The notes under the pieces: generated by a model
Database searches by the model: none
What the model was told of the DNA's origin: nothing
Seen by the model: only the letters and a program-made list of their open reading frames with translations
Shown: one piece after another, positions 34,546-43,943 of the stretch
Position numbering within the stretch: position 1 is the stretch's first letter
Layout of the letters: every line of letters starts with the position of its first letter
Translations under genes and position numbers: made by a program
From: Paraburkholderia bonniea
Lineage (GTDB): Bacteria; Pseudomonadota; Gammaproteobacteria; Burkholderiales; Burkholderiaceae
Length of the DNA: 64,000 nt
NCBI RefSeq assembly: GCF_009455625.1
Contig: NZ_QPEQ01000001.1
Location: 2,914,001-2,978,000, forward strand
Reading direction: 5' to 3'

Positions 34546-35631
34546 ATGACCCGGCATCACGACACTCCCGACGAGGCCACCGGCCAGGCCTCTGCGCCGC
34601 GCCCGGTCAGACTGACTAGCGACATGAGCCTGCCCGCGTTATCAGCCGTCGAAACCGGCAGCTATGTGCTGATGCTGGGCGCTATGTGGGCGGTTTTGCA
34701 TATGCGGCTGCTGGGCGCGTTGCTGGCCGGGTTGCTGGTCTATCAACTGGTGCACACCATGGCACCCTCGATCGAAAAACACATGTCGAGCCAGCGGGCC
34801 CGCTGGCTGTCGGTCGTGCTGCTGTCCGTGCTGATCGTCGGTTCGCTAACGGGCCTCACGCTCGGCATCATCCAGCATTTCGAAAACGACGTGCCCAGCG
34901 TGCAAAAGCTGCTGAATCAGGCGATGCAACTGGTTGACCAGGCGCGCGAACAATTGCCAGAGTTCATCACCACCTATCTGCCGGTCGACACCGAGCAGAT
35001 GAAGCTAAAGGCCGCCGAGCTGATGCATGCGCACGCCAACCAGCTGCAGCAAGGCGGCAAAAACGCCGCACGCATCTTCACCCATGTCCTGATCGGGATG
35101 ATTATTGGCGCGATTATCGCCATCACCGGACATCGCCACTCGCAACGGCTGCCGCTGTCCACTGCATTGATCGCGCGCATCAGCCGCTTTGCCGATGCGT
35201 TTCGCCGCATCGTGTTTGCCCAGGTCAAGATTTCGGCGATCAACGCGACCTTCACCGGCGTCTTCCTGCTGGTGCTGCTGCCGCTGTTTCATGCGCCGTT
35301 GCCGCTCTCCAAGACGCTGGTGCTCATCACCTTCATCGTTGGCCTGCTGCCGGTGCTCGGCAACCTGATCTCCAACACGCTGATCGTCGCGGTCGCGCTC
35401 TCGGTGAGCTTTCCGGCCGCGATCACCTCGCTCGTGTTTCTGGTGCTGATTCATAAGCTCGAATACTTCCTGAATGCGCGCATCGTGGGCGGACAGATCG
35501 AAGCCCGTACATGGGAGCTGCTGGTAGCGATGCTGGTCATGGAAGCGACCTTCGGCATTCCAGGCGTGATCGCAGCGCCAGTGTTTTACGCGTATATCAA
35601 GCGCGAACTGATCTACCTGCGACTGGTCTAG
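34546..35631 (+). CDS. AI-2E/PerM-family membrane protein
   Basis: The 361-residue inner-membrane protein has paired N-terminal helices (about 30-75), a periplasmic helical region, and a C-terminal helix bundle with GLLPVLGNLISNT and ARIVGGQIEARTWEL, characteristic of the AI-2E transporter (PerM/TqsA) family. The function of this subfamily varies (autoinducer export, sodium/proton exchange, permease). GGAGA precedes the ATG at 34546. It follows uvrA closely and converges on purU across a bidirectional terminator. Confidence 0.9.
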   Translation: MTRHHDTPDEATGQASAPRPVRLTSDMSLPALSAVETGSYVLMLGAMWAVLHMRLLGALLAGLLVYQLVHTMAPSIEKHMSSQRARWLSVVLLSVLIVGSLTGLTLGIIQHFENDVPSVQKLLNQAMQLVDQAREQLPEFITTYLPVDTEQMKLKAAELMHAHANQLQQGGKNAARIFTHVLIGMIIGAIIAITGHRHSQRLPLSTALIARISRFADAFRRIVFAQVKISAINATFTGVFLLVLLPLFHAPLPLSKTLVLITFIVGLLPVLGNLISNTLIVAVALSVSFPAAITSLVFLVLIHKLEYFLNARIVGGQIEARTWELLVAMLVMEATFGIPGVIAAPVFYAYIKRELIYLRLV

Positions 35632-35660
35632 CGCCCCACCCGCACTACATTGCATGGCGA

Positions 35661-35696
35661 AAAAAAACTGCATGCCTCACGGCATGCAGTTTTTTT
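35661..35696. terminator. Bidirectional intrinsic terminator
   Basis: A perfect 16-bp stem (35661-35676 with 35681-35696) around TCAC has A-run and T-run ends on both sides. It serves the convergent AI-2E-family gene and purU. Confidence 0.95.
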
Positions 35697-35734
35697 GTTG
35701 CCCAGCCCCAAGGGGGCCAACCCCAAATCTGCGC

Positions 35735-36604
35735 TCAGCGAAACACGACCGTCTTGCTGCCATTCAGCACGATGCGATGCTCAACATGCCATTTAACGGC
35801 CCGCGCCAGCGTCACACATTCGACATCGCGGCCAATCGCCGTGAGCTGCTCCGGCGTCATGCTGTGATCGACCCGCTCCACTTCCTGCTCGATGATCGGG
35901 CCTTCATCGAGATCGGTGGTGACGTAATGCGCGGTGGCACCAATCAGTTTCACGCCACGATCAAACGCCTGGTAATACGGCTTGGCGCCTTTGAAACTCG
36001 GCAAAAACGAATGGTGAATATTGATCGCGCGGCCCGCCAGCTGCTCGCATAACTGTGGCGACAAGATCTGCATGTAACGCGCCAGCACCACCAGATCAGC
36101 CTGCTGCTCGCGGATCACCTCCAGCACACGCGCTTCTTGCGCGGCTTTATCTTGAGCGTCTGAGGTGCCTAGCGGGAAATGATGGAACGGAATGTTATAG
36201 CTCGCGGCAAGCTGATAAAAATCCTTGTGGTTCGAAATAATCGCAGGGATCTCAATCCCCAGTTGGCCCGTGCTATAGCGAAACAGCAAATCGTTCAGGC
36301 AATGGCCAATCTTCGACACCATGATGACAACGCGTGGCTTCGTGTTCGCGTCATGTAGCTCCCAGCGCATGCCAAACGGCTCAGCCAGCACGCTGAAAGC
36401 ACGGCGCAACGCGTCAAGCCCGGGGTCTCCGCCCACCTGCTGAAAATGCACCCGCATGAAAAACTCGCCCGTATGGCTGTCGCCAAACTGTGCGGAATCA
36501 AGAATATTGCTGCCACGTTCGAACAAAAAGCCCGATACCGCGTGCACGATGCCGGGCCGGTCAGCGCACGACAATTTGAGAATAAAACTGTGATCGGTCG
36601 ACAT
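35735..36604 (-). CDS. purU: Formyltetrahydrofolate deformylase
   Basis: The 289-residue enzyme hydrolyses 10-formyl-THF to THF and formate, balancing one-carbon pools and feeding purine synthesis. The N-terminal ACT domain (about 7-85) begins SFILKLSCADRPGIVHAV; the formyltransferase-like catalytic domain shows LVVLARYMQILS, INIHHSFLPSFKGA and GATAHYVTTDLDEGPII, with the catalytic Asn-His-Asp set. All are intact. It is the last gene of the leftward run after the Nudix gene, with a bidirectional terminator beyond the stop. Confidence 0.97.
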   Translation of the reverse strand: MSTDHSFILKLSCADRPGIVHAVSGFLFERGSNILDSAQFGDSHTGEFFMRVHFQQVGGDPGLDALRRAFSVLAEPFGMRWELHDANTKPRVVIMVSKIGHCLNDLLFRYSTGQLGIEIPAIISNHKDFYQLAASYNIPFHHFPLGTSDAQDKAAQEARVLEVIREQQADLVVLARYMQILSPQLCEQLAGRAINIHHSFLPSFKGAKPYYQAFDRGVKLIGATAHYVTTDLDEGPIIEQEVERVDHSMTPEQLTAIGRDVECVTLARAVKWHVEHRIVLNGSKTVVFR

Positions 36605-36626
36605 GACCTGGGTAACTCCCTTCTAT

Positions 36627-37541
36627 CTAATCTGTAACTAATCGAATTTCAAACGACGGCGGCTCGAACAAGTGCGCGATTTCCGCGCCAGCCGTGCCAT
36701 CCATCCAGCCTCGGCGCAGCAGGCAATCCAGTGTTGCGAGGCTAGCGTCCACGGTCATCGCACCCACCTCAATCCAGCGCACCACCTCATCAATTTGTGC
36801 CAGTTGGTGCCCAGCCACTTCGCCATCCTGATTGCGCGGCGTAAAGCACGCAGGCATCGCAAGGTCGTAGACAAAAACCTGCTCGAACTGGGTTCCCTCC
36901 GGCAAGCACTGCAGCACATGCACCGTGCGCCCTGCTACCGCTTGCGCCGCGAGGTCTGCGGCGATGCCCGCTTCTTCCCAGCACTCCTTGACCAGCGTGG
37001 CTCGCGCATCCAGGCCCCAGCCAATGCCGCCCGCCACCACGTTATCCAGCATGCCAGGATCAGTCGCCTTGGTGTCACTGCGGCGGGCAATCCACATTTG
37101 AGGCGCACCAGCGGCGCATTCTACGATGCCGTTCAAATGCACCGCATACGTCAACGTCCCGAAAAAGCGCGACGCCGCGCGTTCGATAAACGCCAGCGGC
37201 GGGGCATCAAAGGCATTGCGAATCGCGTAAATTTCATCGCGCCAGCCGCTGATCCGGCCTTCCGCCGCCAAGGCCGCAATCACCACCGCTAGAGCCGCAC
37301 TGCGCCGCTCCACCGTATCGAGCGCGGGCACGAGGCTCACGTGCTGAGCCTCCAGCGCAAACACATCCGGCCAGCGTGCCAGCAACGGCACATCCGCCAG
37401 GCGAATCCAGCCAACCGGCTGCTTAGCGATCCAGAACCGCTGATGCAAATCAGCGTCGAAACGGCGCGCGAGTGTCACGCAAGGCAAAGTCATCAGCACT
37501 CCAGCAATCCCGGTTAAAGCCTCCAGCGAGGGCGAAGGCAC
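36627..37541 (-). CDS. Nudix hydrolase with N-terminal DUF4743 domain
   Basis: The 304-residue protein begins with a DUF4743 region (about 20-110), as in plant and yeast Tnr3-like thiamine-diphosphate-processing Nudix proteins. The Nudix box is at about 180-205: GGIGWGLDARATLVKECWEE followed by AGI, with Lys in place of the usual Arg before ECWEE. Family members dephosphorylate toxic thiamine-diphosphate analogues or other nucleotide conjugates. The reading opens with GTG at 37541, 3 bp after the LysE stop; an ATG 16 codons in (37493) is an alternative. It is probably co-transcribed with the LysE gene and purU. Confidence 0.85.
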   Translation of the reverse strand: MPSPSLEALTGIAGVLMTLPCVTLARRFDADLHQRFWIAKQPVGWIRLADVPLLARWPDVFALEAQHVSLVPALDTVERRSAALAVVIAALAAEGRISGWRDEIYAIRNAFDAPPLAFIERAASRFFGTLTYAVHLNGIVECAAGAPQMWIARRSDTKATDPGMLDNVVAGGIGWGLDARATLVKECWEEAGIAADLAAQAVAGRTVHVLQCLPEGTQFEQVFVYDLAMPACFTPRNQDGEVAGHQLAQIDEVVRWIEVGAMTVDASLATLDCLLRRGWMDGTAGAEIAHLFEPPSFEIRLVTD

Positions 37542-37544
37542 CGC

Positions 37545-38159
37545 TCAGTCACGCAACGCGACACGAAGGCCCAGCGCGATAAACGTCACACCCGCCAGAC
37601 GGTCGAGCCACAGCCCAGCACGCGGGCGGCGCTTAAGCCACGCACCGATCATCCCCGCCCCCACCCCGAATAGCGAGAACACCACGAACGCCTGCAGCAT
37701 GAACAATCCACCCAGTTCGAGCATCTGCAGCGTGACGCTATGCCCGCTATGAGGATCAACGAACTGCGGCAAAAACACGACGAAGAACAGCGTCACCTTC
37801 GGATTCATCATGTTGCCAAGCACGCTCTGGCGAAAAATCGAGCCCAATGGCTGCGTCGGACGCTGATGCGCTGCTGCCAGCCCATGGCTGCGCAATGCCT
37901 TGATCCCGATCCAGATGAGATACGCGCCACCCGCCAGCTTGATCGCCTGAAACGCCAGCGGCGAAGCACGCAATAACGCGGCTACACCGAGTGCGGCGAG
38001 CAGCGTATGAAAAATCACACCAGCGGCAAAACCCGCAGCAGCGGCGAGACCCGCCGCCCGGCCTTGCGCAATACCGCGTGCAAGCACCTGCATGTTGTCG
38101 GGGCCAGGCGCTACGGTTACCGCCAGTGACGCGGCTAAAAAAAGCAGAAAGTTCGGCAT
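37545..38159 (-). CDS. LysE/RhtB-family amino-acid exporter
   Basis: The 204-residue inner-membrane exporter is of standard length for the family. Six hydrophobic segments are visible and the N-terminal signature is clear: FLLFLAASLAVTVAPGPDN, then GRAAGLAAAAGFAAG. The ATG at 38159 fits homologues; a TTG at 38231 would add 24 polar residues. Substrates of such exporters are usually small neutral or basic amino acids. It ends 3 bp before the Nudix gene. Confidence 0.92.
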   Translation of the reverse strand: MPNFLLFLAASLAVTVAPGPDNMQVLARGIAQGRAAGLAAAAGFAAGVIFHTLLAALGVAALLRASPLAFQAIKLAGGAYLIWIGIKALRSHGLAAAHQRPTQPLGSIFRQSVLGNMMNPKVTLFFVVFLPQFVDPHSGHSVTLQMLELGGLFMLQAFVVFSLFGVGAGMIGAWLKRRPRAGLWLDRLAGVTFIALGLRVALRD

Positions 38160-38305
38160 GTTGAGAATTGGCTTGAATGTGGCAGACACGAAGAAGCTGC
38201 GGTGGCTGCCGGGAGGCAAGCGATGAAACAAGCAATGAACCAGGCGGCGGACTAACGTGCTATCACGATCCAGCGAGGCTCGGAGTCCTGCTGACCCAGA
38301 TAACG

Positions 38306-38872
38306 CTAATGCCCGCCAAACTCTGTCACCGTGTACAACGGCAACCCCGCCGCACGTAGCAAACGCGAGCCGCCTAGTTCAGGCAGATCAATAATCGCCG
38401 CGCCTTCGATCACCACGGCCCCCAACTGTTCCAGCACAATCTTGCCCGCCATCATCGTGCCGCCGGTGGCGATCAGGTCATCGACAATCACCAGGCGGTC
38501 CCCGGGCGCACACGCGTCCTCATGAACCTCGACGGTGGCCGTGCCGTATTCCAGTTGATAAGACTGGGCCACGGTCCGGTAGGGCAGCTTGCCCGCCTTA
38601 CGGATCGGGATAAATCCAAGATTCAGTTCATACGCGAGAATCGGCCCGATGATGAAGCCGCGAGCATCCAGCCCCGCCACCGCATTCAGCCCCGCGCCAA
38701 GATAGCGCTGCACGAACAGGTCAATTAGCACCCGCAGCGACTTCGGGTCTTGCAGCAACGGCGTGATATCGCGGAACTGCACCCCAGGCTGAGGCCAGTC
38801 AGGCACCGTGCGAATCCGGCTCTTGATAAACCCTGCTGCATCACAGGGTGCGCCAGCAGATGTGTTGGACAT
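38306..38872 (-). CDS. apt: Adenine phosphoribosyltransferase
   Basis: The 188-residue enzyme salvages adenine and PRPP to AMP. The PRPP-binding motif is [13 protein letters not shown], and the DITPLLQDP and [10 protein letters not shown] stretches are typical of type I APRT. The ATG at 38872 has AAAGGACGG upstream; a longer reading from 38941 lacks such a site. It lies between the antiporter gene (upstream, 81 bp) and the LysE gene on the same strand. Confidence 0.96.
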   Translation of the reverse strand: MSNTSAGAPCDAAGFIKSRIRTVPDWPQPGVQFRDITPLLQDPKSLRVLIDLFVQRYLGAGLNAVAGLDARGFIIGPILAYELNLGFIPIRKAGKLPYRTVAQSYQLEYGTATVEVHEDACAPGDRLVIVDDLIATGGTMMAGKIVLEQLGAVVIEGAAIIDLPELGGSRLLRAAGLPLYTVTEFGGH

Positions 38873-38953
38873 CGTGTCCGTCCTTTTTTGATTACTGAAT
38901 TGACCCAGCTGGATTGGCCCAGTCAGACACGGGCAGAGCACCGCACGCTGGGC

Positions 38954-40972
38954 TCATGCAGCGGCTGCGCCTGAGCCCGCGCGCCGCTGCTTCAAAAGAC
39001 GCTCTTCGGCGCTTGCCAGCGCCTCTGGCAAGCCACGCAGCACCACGATATCGCTCGCCCGCAGCTTCGTCGCCGGGTCCGGCTCGACGCCGCGAATGCC
39101 ATGACGCCGGATCGCCGTCACTTCGACGCCCCGGCCAAACAGTCCCAGTTCGGCCAGCGTATGGCCAACCGCATCCGAATTTTCATCAACGGGCACCGAT
39201 TGCAGCCGCACCTGTTCGTGGCCGTCATCGTCATCCGAATCATCGGCACCATGAAAGTAACCGCGCAGCAAGCTATAGCGTTCATCGCGCATTTCTTCGA
39301 CACGCCGCACCACACGCCGCATCGGCACCCCCATCAGCACCAGCGTGTGCGACGCCAGCATCAGGCTGCCTTCGACAATCTCCGGAATCACTTCAGTCGC
39401 ACCCGCCGCCAGCAAACGGTCCAGATCGGCGTCGTCCACCGTACGCACGATCACCGGCAGCGTCGGCTCAAGCTCATGAATGTTGTGCAGCACGCGCAGA
39501 GCAGAAGGCGTATTGGCATAAGTGATCGCCACCGTCGCGGCGCGATGAATACCGGCTGCGAGGAGCGACTCGCGCCGCCCTGCATCGCCATACACCACTG
39601 ATTCACCCGCAGCCGCGGCCGCGGCCACCCGATCCGGGTCGAGATCGAGCGCGACATATGACAAGCCCTCGTGCTCCAGCATGCGCGCCAGATTCTGCCC
39701 CGCCCGCCCATAGCCGCAAATAATCACGTGACCGCTTTGCTTGAGGCTTTGCGTGGCGATGCGCGTCATTTGCAGCGATTGCTGCATCCATTCAGTGGAC
39801 GACAGCCGCAGCACGATACGATCAGCGTTTTGAATCAGGAAGGGCGCGGCCAGCATCGACAGCAGCATCGCCGCCAGAATTGCCTGGAGCAAAGTCGCAT
39901 CGACCAGATGCTTGTCGAGAATCAGGTTCAGCAGCACGAAACCAAACTCACCGGCTTGCGCCAGCCCAATGCCGGTGCGCATCGCCACGCCAGGCGAAGC
40001 GCCGAACAGACGCGACAAGCTGGTAATCATCACCAGCTTGAGCAGCATCGGGCCAATCAGAAAACCCAGCACGATCAGCGGATGCTCCACCACTACACGC
40101 GGATTGAGCAGCATCCCGGTAGTGATAAAAAAGAGCCCCAGCAGGACGTCCCGAAACGGCTTGATGTCTTCTTCAACCTGATGCCGGTAAGGCGTTTCGG
40201 CAATCAGCATGCCTGCAATAAACGCGCCAAGCGCCAGCGACAAGCCAAATTTCTCAGTAATGAACGCGGTGCCCAGAGTGACCAGCAGCAGATTCAGCGT
40301 GAATAGCTCCTGCGACCGGCGCCGCACCACCACGTTGAACCAGCGCGTCATGAAACGCTGGCCGACGATCAGCAGCACCGTCAGCGCGATCACAATTTTC
40401 ATCGCCGCCAGGCCCAGCGATTCGACCAGATGCTTTGAATCACTGCCGAATGCCGCAATCACGATCAAAAGCGGCACTACGGCCAGATCCTGAAACAGCA
40501 ACACGCCAAAAATATTGCGGCCATGCTCCGTTTCAATTTCGAGCCGCTCCGCGAGCATCTTGCTGACAATCGCCGTCGATGACATCGCCATCGCACCGCC
40601 CAGCGCGATGCTCGCCTGCCAGGTGATATGCACCCAGCGCTCCAGCACAAAGCCGAGCGCCACCGCCACTGCAATGGTGCCAAGCACCTGCATCAGGCCC
40701 AGGCCAAACACCAGCCGGCGCATCGAACGCAGCTTCGCCAGCGAAAACTCCAGCCCAATGGAGAACATCAGAAACACCACGCCGAATTCGGCCAGATTCT
40801 GTGCGCCCGCCGAATCGGGGATCAGTCCAAGCGCATGTGGCCCCACAACGATCCCCACGGTCAGATAACCGAGCATCGGTGGCAAATTCAGATAACGGAA
40901 CAGTACGACGCCTGCTACTGAGGCCAGCAGCAAAAACAGCGTCATTTCGAGGGGGGAAATCATCAGAGACAA
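38954..40972 (-). CDS. KefB/CPA2-type cation:proton antiporter with TrkA domains
   Basis: The 672-residue inner-membrane protein has about twelve N-terminal helices of the CPA2 exchanger fold (family stretch MFSIGLEFSLAKLR, GGAMAMSSTAIV, FQDLAVVPLL). A cytosolic RCK/TrkA-N domain with the dinucleotide fold GYGRAGQNLARMLEHEG follows (about 415-530), then a TrkA-C domain (about 570-655). Such proteins export K+ or Na+ in exchange for H+, controlled by nucleotide or thiol ligands. It is divergent from kdsD across 129 bp. The C-terminus ends in an Ala-rich tail. Confidence 0.93.
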   Translation of the reverse strand: MSLMISPLEMTLFLLLASVAGVVLFRYLNLPPMLGYLTVGIVVGPHALGLIPDSAGAQNLAEFGVVFLMFSIGLEFSLAKLRSMRRLVFGLGLMQVLGTIAVAVALGFVLERWVHITWQASIALGGAMAMSSTAIVSKMLAERLEIETEHGRNIFGVLLFQDLAVVPLLIVIAAFGSDSKHLVESLGLAAMKIVIALTVLLIVGQRFMTRWFNVVVRRRSQELFTLNLLLVTLGTAFITEKFGLSLALGAFIAGMLIAETPYRHQVEEDIKPFRDVLLGLFFITTGMLLNPRVVVEHPLIVLGFLIGPMLLKLVMITSLSRLFGASPGVAMRTGIGLAQAGEFGFVLLNLILDKHLVDATLLQAILAAMLLSMLAAPFLIQNADRIVLRLSSTEWMQQSLQMTRIATQSLKQSGHVIICGYGRAGQNLARMLEHEGLSYVALDLDPDRVAAAAAAGESVVYGDAGRRESLLAAGIHRAATVAITYANTPSALRVLHNIHELEPTLPVIVRTVDDADLDRLLAAGATEVIPEIVEGSLMLASHTLVLMGVPMRRVVRRVEEMRDERYSLLRGYFHGADDSDDDDGHEQVRLQSVPVDENSDAVGHTLAELGLFGRGVEVTAIRRHGIRGVEPDPATKLRASDIVVLRGLPEALASAEERLLKQRRAGSGAAAA

Positions 40973-41089
40973 GCGTCCTCATTCGTCAGCGGAACCGCGG
41001 CGCACCAAGCATTTACACGCTCAGGCAAGAGGCCGGCGAAGGCTGCAACCAAGCCCCGGCGGGCTGGCGCGGCGAACAAACGCCTTTGT

Positions 41090-41095
41090 TATACT
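41090..41095 (+). promoter_or_regulatory. Possible -10 element of kdsD (TATACT)
   Basis: TATACT at 41090-41095 lies 6 bp before the kdsD ATG. If used, transcription would begin at or next to the start codon. No good -35 is seen and no ribosome site precedes the ATG. Confidence 0.4.
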
Positions 41096-41101
41096 CCGCG
41101 A

Positions 41102-42085
41102 ATGATAGCGAAAATCAATGGCGACCGGGCATTAGCGCTCGCGCGCGAGGTACTGGACATCGAAGCCGACGCCGTGCGCGCGCTTCGTCATCAACTTGAC
41201 GACGGCTTTGTCGAAGCCATCGAATTCATTCTGCAATGCCGGGGCCGAGTCGTCGTTTCCGGCATCGGAAAATCCGGCCATATCGCCCGCAAACTGGCCG
41301 CCACCCTTGCCAGTACAGGCACCCCCGCCTTTTTCGTTCATCCGGCAGAAGCCAGCCACGGCGACCTCGGGATGGTCACCTCCGACGACGTGTTTATCGC
41401 GCTCTCCAATTCAGGCGAATCAGAAGAGCTGATCGCCATCTTGCCGCTCATCAAACGCCTCGGTGCGAAGCTGATCGCCATCACTGGCCGGCCCGCGTCG
41501 AGTCTCGCCCAGCTAGCCGATGTTCATTTGAATGCAGGCGTGGCCAAAGAAGCCTGCCCGCTCAATCTCGCGCCCACCGCCAGCACCACGGCAGCGCTTG
41601 CGCTGGGCGACGCGCTGGCGGTCGCCGTGCTCGACGCCCGCGGCTTTGGTGCTGACGATTTCGCCCGCTCGCATCCAGGCGGCGCACTCGGTCGCCGCCT
41701 GCTGACCTACGTGCGCGACGTGATGAGAACTGGCGAAGAACTTCCGCATGTCACCCCCACCACCTCGCTACGCGACGCGCTATTCCAGTTGACCGCCAAG
41801 CGCATGGGCATGACCGCGATCGTCGACCACGACCAGCGCGTGCTGGGCATCTTCACCGATGGCGACCTGCGCCGGGTGCTGGAGCGCAGCGGCGACTTCC
41901 GCGAGTTACCTATTAGCGCAGTGATGACCCCAAGTCCCCGCACGATTAGCCCAGACCAGCTTGCCGTCGAAGCGGTCGAACTGATGGAACGCCACCGCGT
42001 CAACCAGGTGCTGGTCACCGACGAAGCCGGAAAGCTGATCGGCGCACTCAACATGCATGACCTGTTTTCGAAGAAGGTGATCTGA
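41102..42085 (+). CDS. kdsD: Arabinose-5-phosphate isomerase
   Basis: The 327-residue enzyme converts ribulose-5-P to arabinose-5-P, the first step to Kdo for lipopolysaccharide. The SIS domain (about 35-175) holds VSGIGKSGHIARKLAATLAS and SNSGESEE; two CBS domains follow (about 210-325, MGMTAIVDHDQRVLGIFTDGD and VNQVLVTDEAGKLIGALN). It begins the Kdo/Lpt cluster and its stop overlaps the kdsC ATG by one base. No ribosome site is seen, and a -10-like TATACT stands just before the start. Confidence 0.97.
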   Translation: MIAKINGDRALALAREVLDIEADAVRALRHQLDDGFVEAIEFILQCRGRVVVSGIGKSGHIARKLAATLASTGTPAFFVHPAEASHGDLGMVTSDDVFIALSNSGESEELIAILPLIKRLGAKLIAITGRPASSLAQLADVHLNAGVAKEACPLNLAPTASTTAALALGDALAVAVLDARGFGADDFARSHPGGALGRRLLTYVRDVMRTGEELPHVTPTTSLRDALFQLTAKRMGMTAIVDHDQRVLGIFTDGDLRRVLERSGDFRELPISAVMTPSPRTISPDQLAVEAVELMERHRVNQVLVTDEAGKLIGALNMHDLFSKKVI

Positions 42086-42624
42086 TGGCCCCCTCCACGC
42101 TGACCGCCACCGGCCGCGCAAGCCAGGTGAAGCTGATGATTTTTGACGTCGATGGCGTCTTCACCGATGGCGGACTGTTATTCACGGCCGACGGCGACAC
42201 CATGAAGTCGTTCAATTCGCTCGACGGCCATGGCGTGAAAATGCTGCACAGCGTCGGCATTAAAACGGCCATCATCACCGGACGCGAATCAGGCATCGTC
42301 GCCGCGCGGGCACGCGAACTAGGCCTTACCTATTTGTACCAGGGCGTTCACGATAAAACGCTCGCGTATGCCGATCTGCTCAAACAAGCCAAGGTCACGT
42401 CCGAACAATGCGGCTATATGGGCGACGACTGGCCTGATCTCGCGGTGATGCTCAAGGTCGGCTTCGCCGCCGCCCCAGCCAATGCGCATCCTGAAGTCAG
42501 CGCCCGGGCCCATTGGGTCAGCGAGGCTCGCGGCGGCCACGGCGCCGTGCGCGGCGTGTGCGATGTGCTGCTGCGAGCCCAGCAGCACTACGACACGCTG
42601 CTACAGCGTGCCTGCGGAGACTGA
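42085..42624 (+). CDS. kdsC: KDO-8-phosphate phosphatase
   Basis: The 179-residue cap-less HAD phosphatase releases Kdo from Kdo-8-P. Motif I is FDVDGVFTDGG (catalytic Asp pair near residue 21), motif II ITGRESG, and motif III/IV GDDWPDLAVM. Length and motifs are standard. It overlaps kdsD by one base and precedes lptC by 4 bp, so the Kdo and LPS-export genes are one operon. Confidence 0.97.
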   Translation: MAPSTLTATGRASQVKLMIFDVDGVFTDGGLLFTADGDTMKSFNSLDGHGVKMLHSVGIKTAIITGRESGIVAARARELGLTYLYQGVHDKTLAYADLLKQAKVTSEQCGYMGDDWPDLAVMLKVGFAAAPANAHPEVSARAHWVSEARGGHGAVRGVCDVLLRAQQHYDTLLQRACGD

Positions 42625-42628
42625 ACGG

Positions 42629-43231
42629 ATGGTCCCGTTTCGTCTGACTTCGCTCCTGCCGCTCGTGGCAATGGCAGCACTAGCTGGCATCACATGGTGG
42701 CTGCTCCAGGCGACGCTACCCGTCCCGAATGAAGGCATCGCCAAGCCTAAAACCCACACCCCGGATTATTTTGCCGACAACTTCTCTGTGTCAGAGCTCG
42801 ATCAATCGGGCGCAACGCAATACCGCCTGACAGCCACCCATCTCGTCCATTACGAAGACGATGAAATCAGCGACCTGACCAACCCGGCACTCCGCGCGTT
42901 CCAGCCCGGCAAGCCAATCGTCACAGCGACCGCGTTACGCGGCACCATCAACGGTGATGGCTCGATTGTCGACCTGTACGACAACGCACGGATCGTGCGC
43001 GCACCCGGCAACGGCGACCCGCAGATGCAGGCCGACTCAGCGCATTTCCGTGTCCTCACGAATGACGATGTGATCGAGACAGAAAAGCCGGTTAAACTTC
43101 AGCGCGGCTTGTCAGTCATGACGGCCAGCGGCATGAACTACAACAACGTCACCCGGGAAATGCGCCTCTTCGGCAACGTAAAGGGCTCGATTGCCGCGTC
43201 CGACGGCAGCCCCGCCAAGCAACCCGGGTAA
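42629..43231 (+). CDS. lptC: LPS-export inner-membrane protein LptC
   Basis: A bitopic 200-residue protein of the Lpt bridge: one N-terminal helix (about 6-27) and a periplasmic beta-jellyroll beginning near DYFADNFSVSELDQSG. It accepts LPS from LptB2FG and passes it to LptA. The ATG at 42629 is 4 bp after kdsC; a longer frame inside kdsC is not plausible. The C-terminal Ala/Pro tail is normal. Confidence 0.93.
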   Translation: MVPFRLTSLLPLVAMAALAGITWWLLQATLPVPNEGIAKPKTHTPDYFADNFSVSELDQSGATQYRLTATHLVHYEDDEISDLTNPALRAFQPGKPIVTATALRGTINGDGSIVDLYDNARIVRAPGNGDPQMQADSAHFRVLTNDDVIETEKPVKLQRGLSVMTASGMNYNNVTREMRLFGNVKGSIAASDGSPAKQPG

Positions 43232-43247
43232 TCCACTCCAGGCGTTA

Positions 43248-43943
43248 ATGCACGACTCAAGCATGAATTCACACACCCGTTTCGCCGCCCGTCGCGCGTG
43301 CGCGCTGAATGCCTGCCGCACTACGCTGGCGGCGCTGGCACTGACCCTGGCGCTTCCGCTCACCGGTCTTGCGCCGTCCGCGCACGCGGAGCGCGCCGAC
43401 AAAGACAAACCACTGAACATCGAAGCAGACAACATGACCTATGACGATCTGAAACAGATCAACATCTTCACCGGGCATGTAGTCGCAACCAAAGGCACGA
43501 TCATCATCAAGGGCGACCGGGTCGAAGTCTCCCAGGACCCGCAGGGCTACCAGTACGCAACCAGCACCGCAAGCGGCAACAATCTCGCCTACTTCCGCCA
43601 GAAACGCGATGGCGTTGACGAATACATCGAGGGCGATGCCCAGCGCATTGATTACGACGGCAAACGCGACCTCACCACGCTGACCACCCGCGCGACGGTG
43701 CGACGCCTGCAAGGCCAGTCAACGCTGATGGACCAGGTGCACGGCAGCGTCATTACTTACGACGGCCAGAACGACTTCTACACGGCCAAGGCAGGCAAGG
43801 ATGTCGCCGGACCGGGCAACCCGAACGGCCGCGTGCGCGCCATGCTATCGCCGCGCAATGGCGGCCCCGCCCCCCTAAACGGCACACCCGCCACACTCAC
43901 GCCATCGCGCCAGTTGCAGAGCCAAGGATCGACCCTGCCGTGA
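43248..43943 (+). CDS. lptA: LPS-transport periplasmic protein LptA
   Basis: The 231-residue protein bridges LptC to the outer-membrane LptD. After a long positively charged start and signal peptide (cleavage near SAHA) the OstA/LptA fold begins [24 protein letters not shown] lies 6 bp before the ATG at 43248; an ATG 5 codons further (43263) is possible. Its stop overlaps the lptB GTG. A low-complexity Pro/Asn/Gly tail of about 35 residues ends the protein. Confidence 0.92.
   Translation: MHDSSMNSHTRFAARRACALNACRTTLAALALTLALPLTGLAPSAHAERADKDKPLNIEADNMTYDDLKQINIFTGHVVATKGTIIIKGDRVEVSQDPQGYQYATSTASGNNLAYFRQKRDGVDEYIEGDAQRIDYDGKRDLTTLTTRATVRRLQGQSTLMDQVHGSVITYDGQNDFYTAKAGKDVAGPGNPNGRVRAMLSPRNGGPAPLNGTPATLTPSRQLQSQGSTLP

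Noticed and set aside
38914-40306. Plus-strand open frames opposite the antiporter
   Set aside because: His/Arg/Gln-rich translations typical of antisense reading of a G+C-rich membrane-protein gene.
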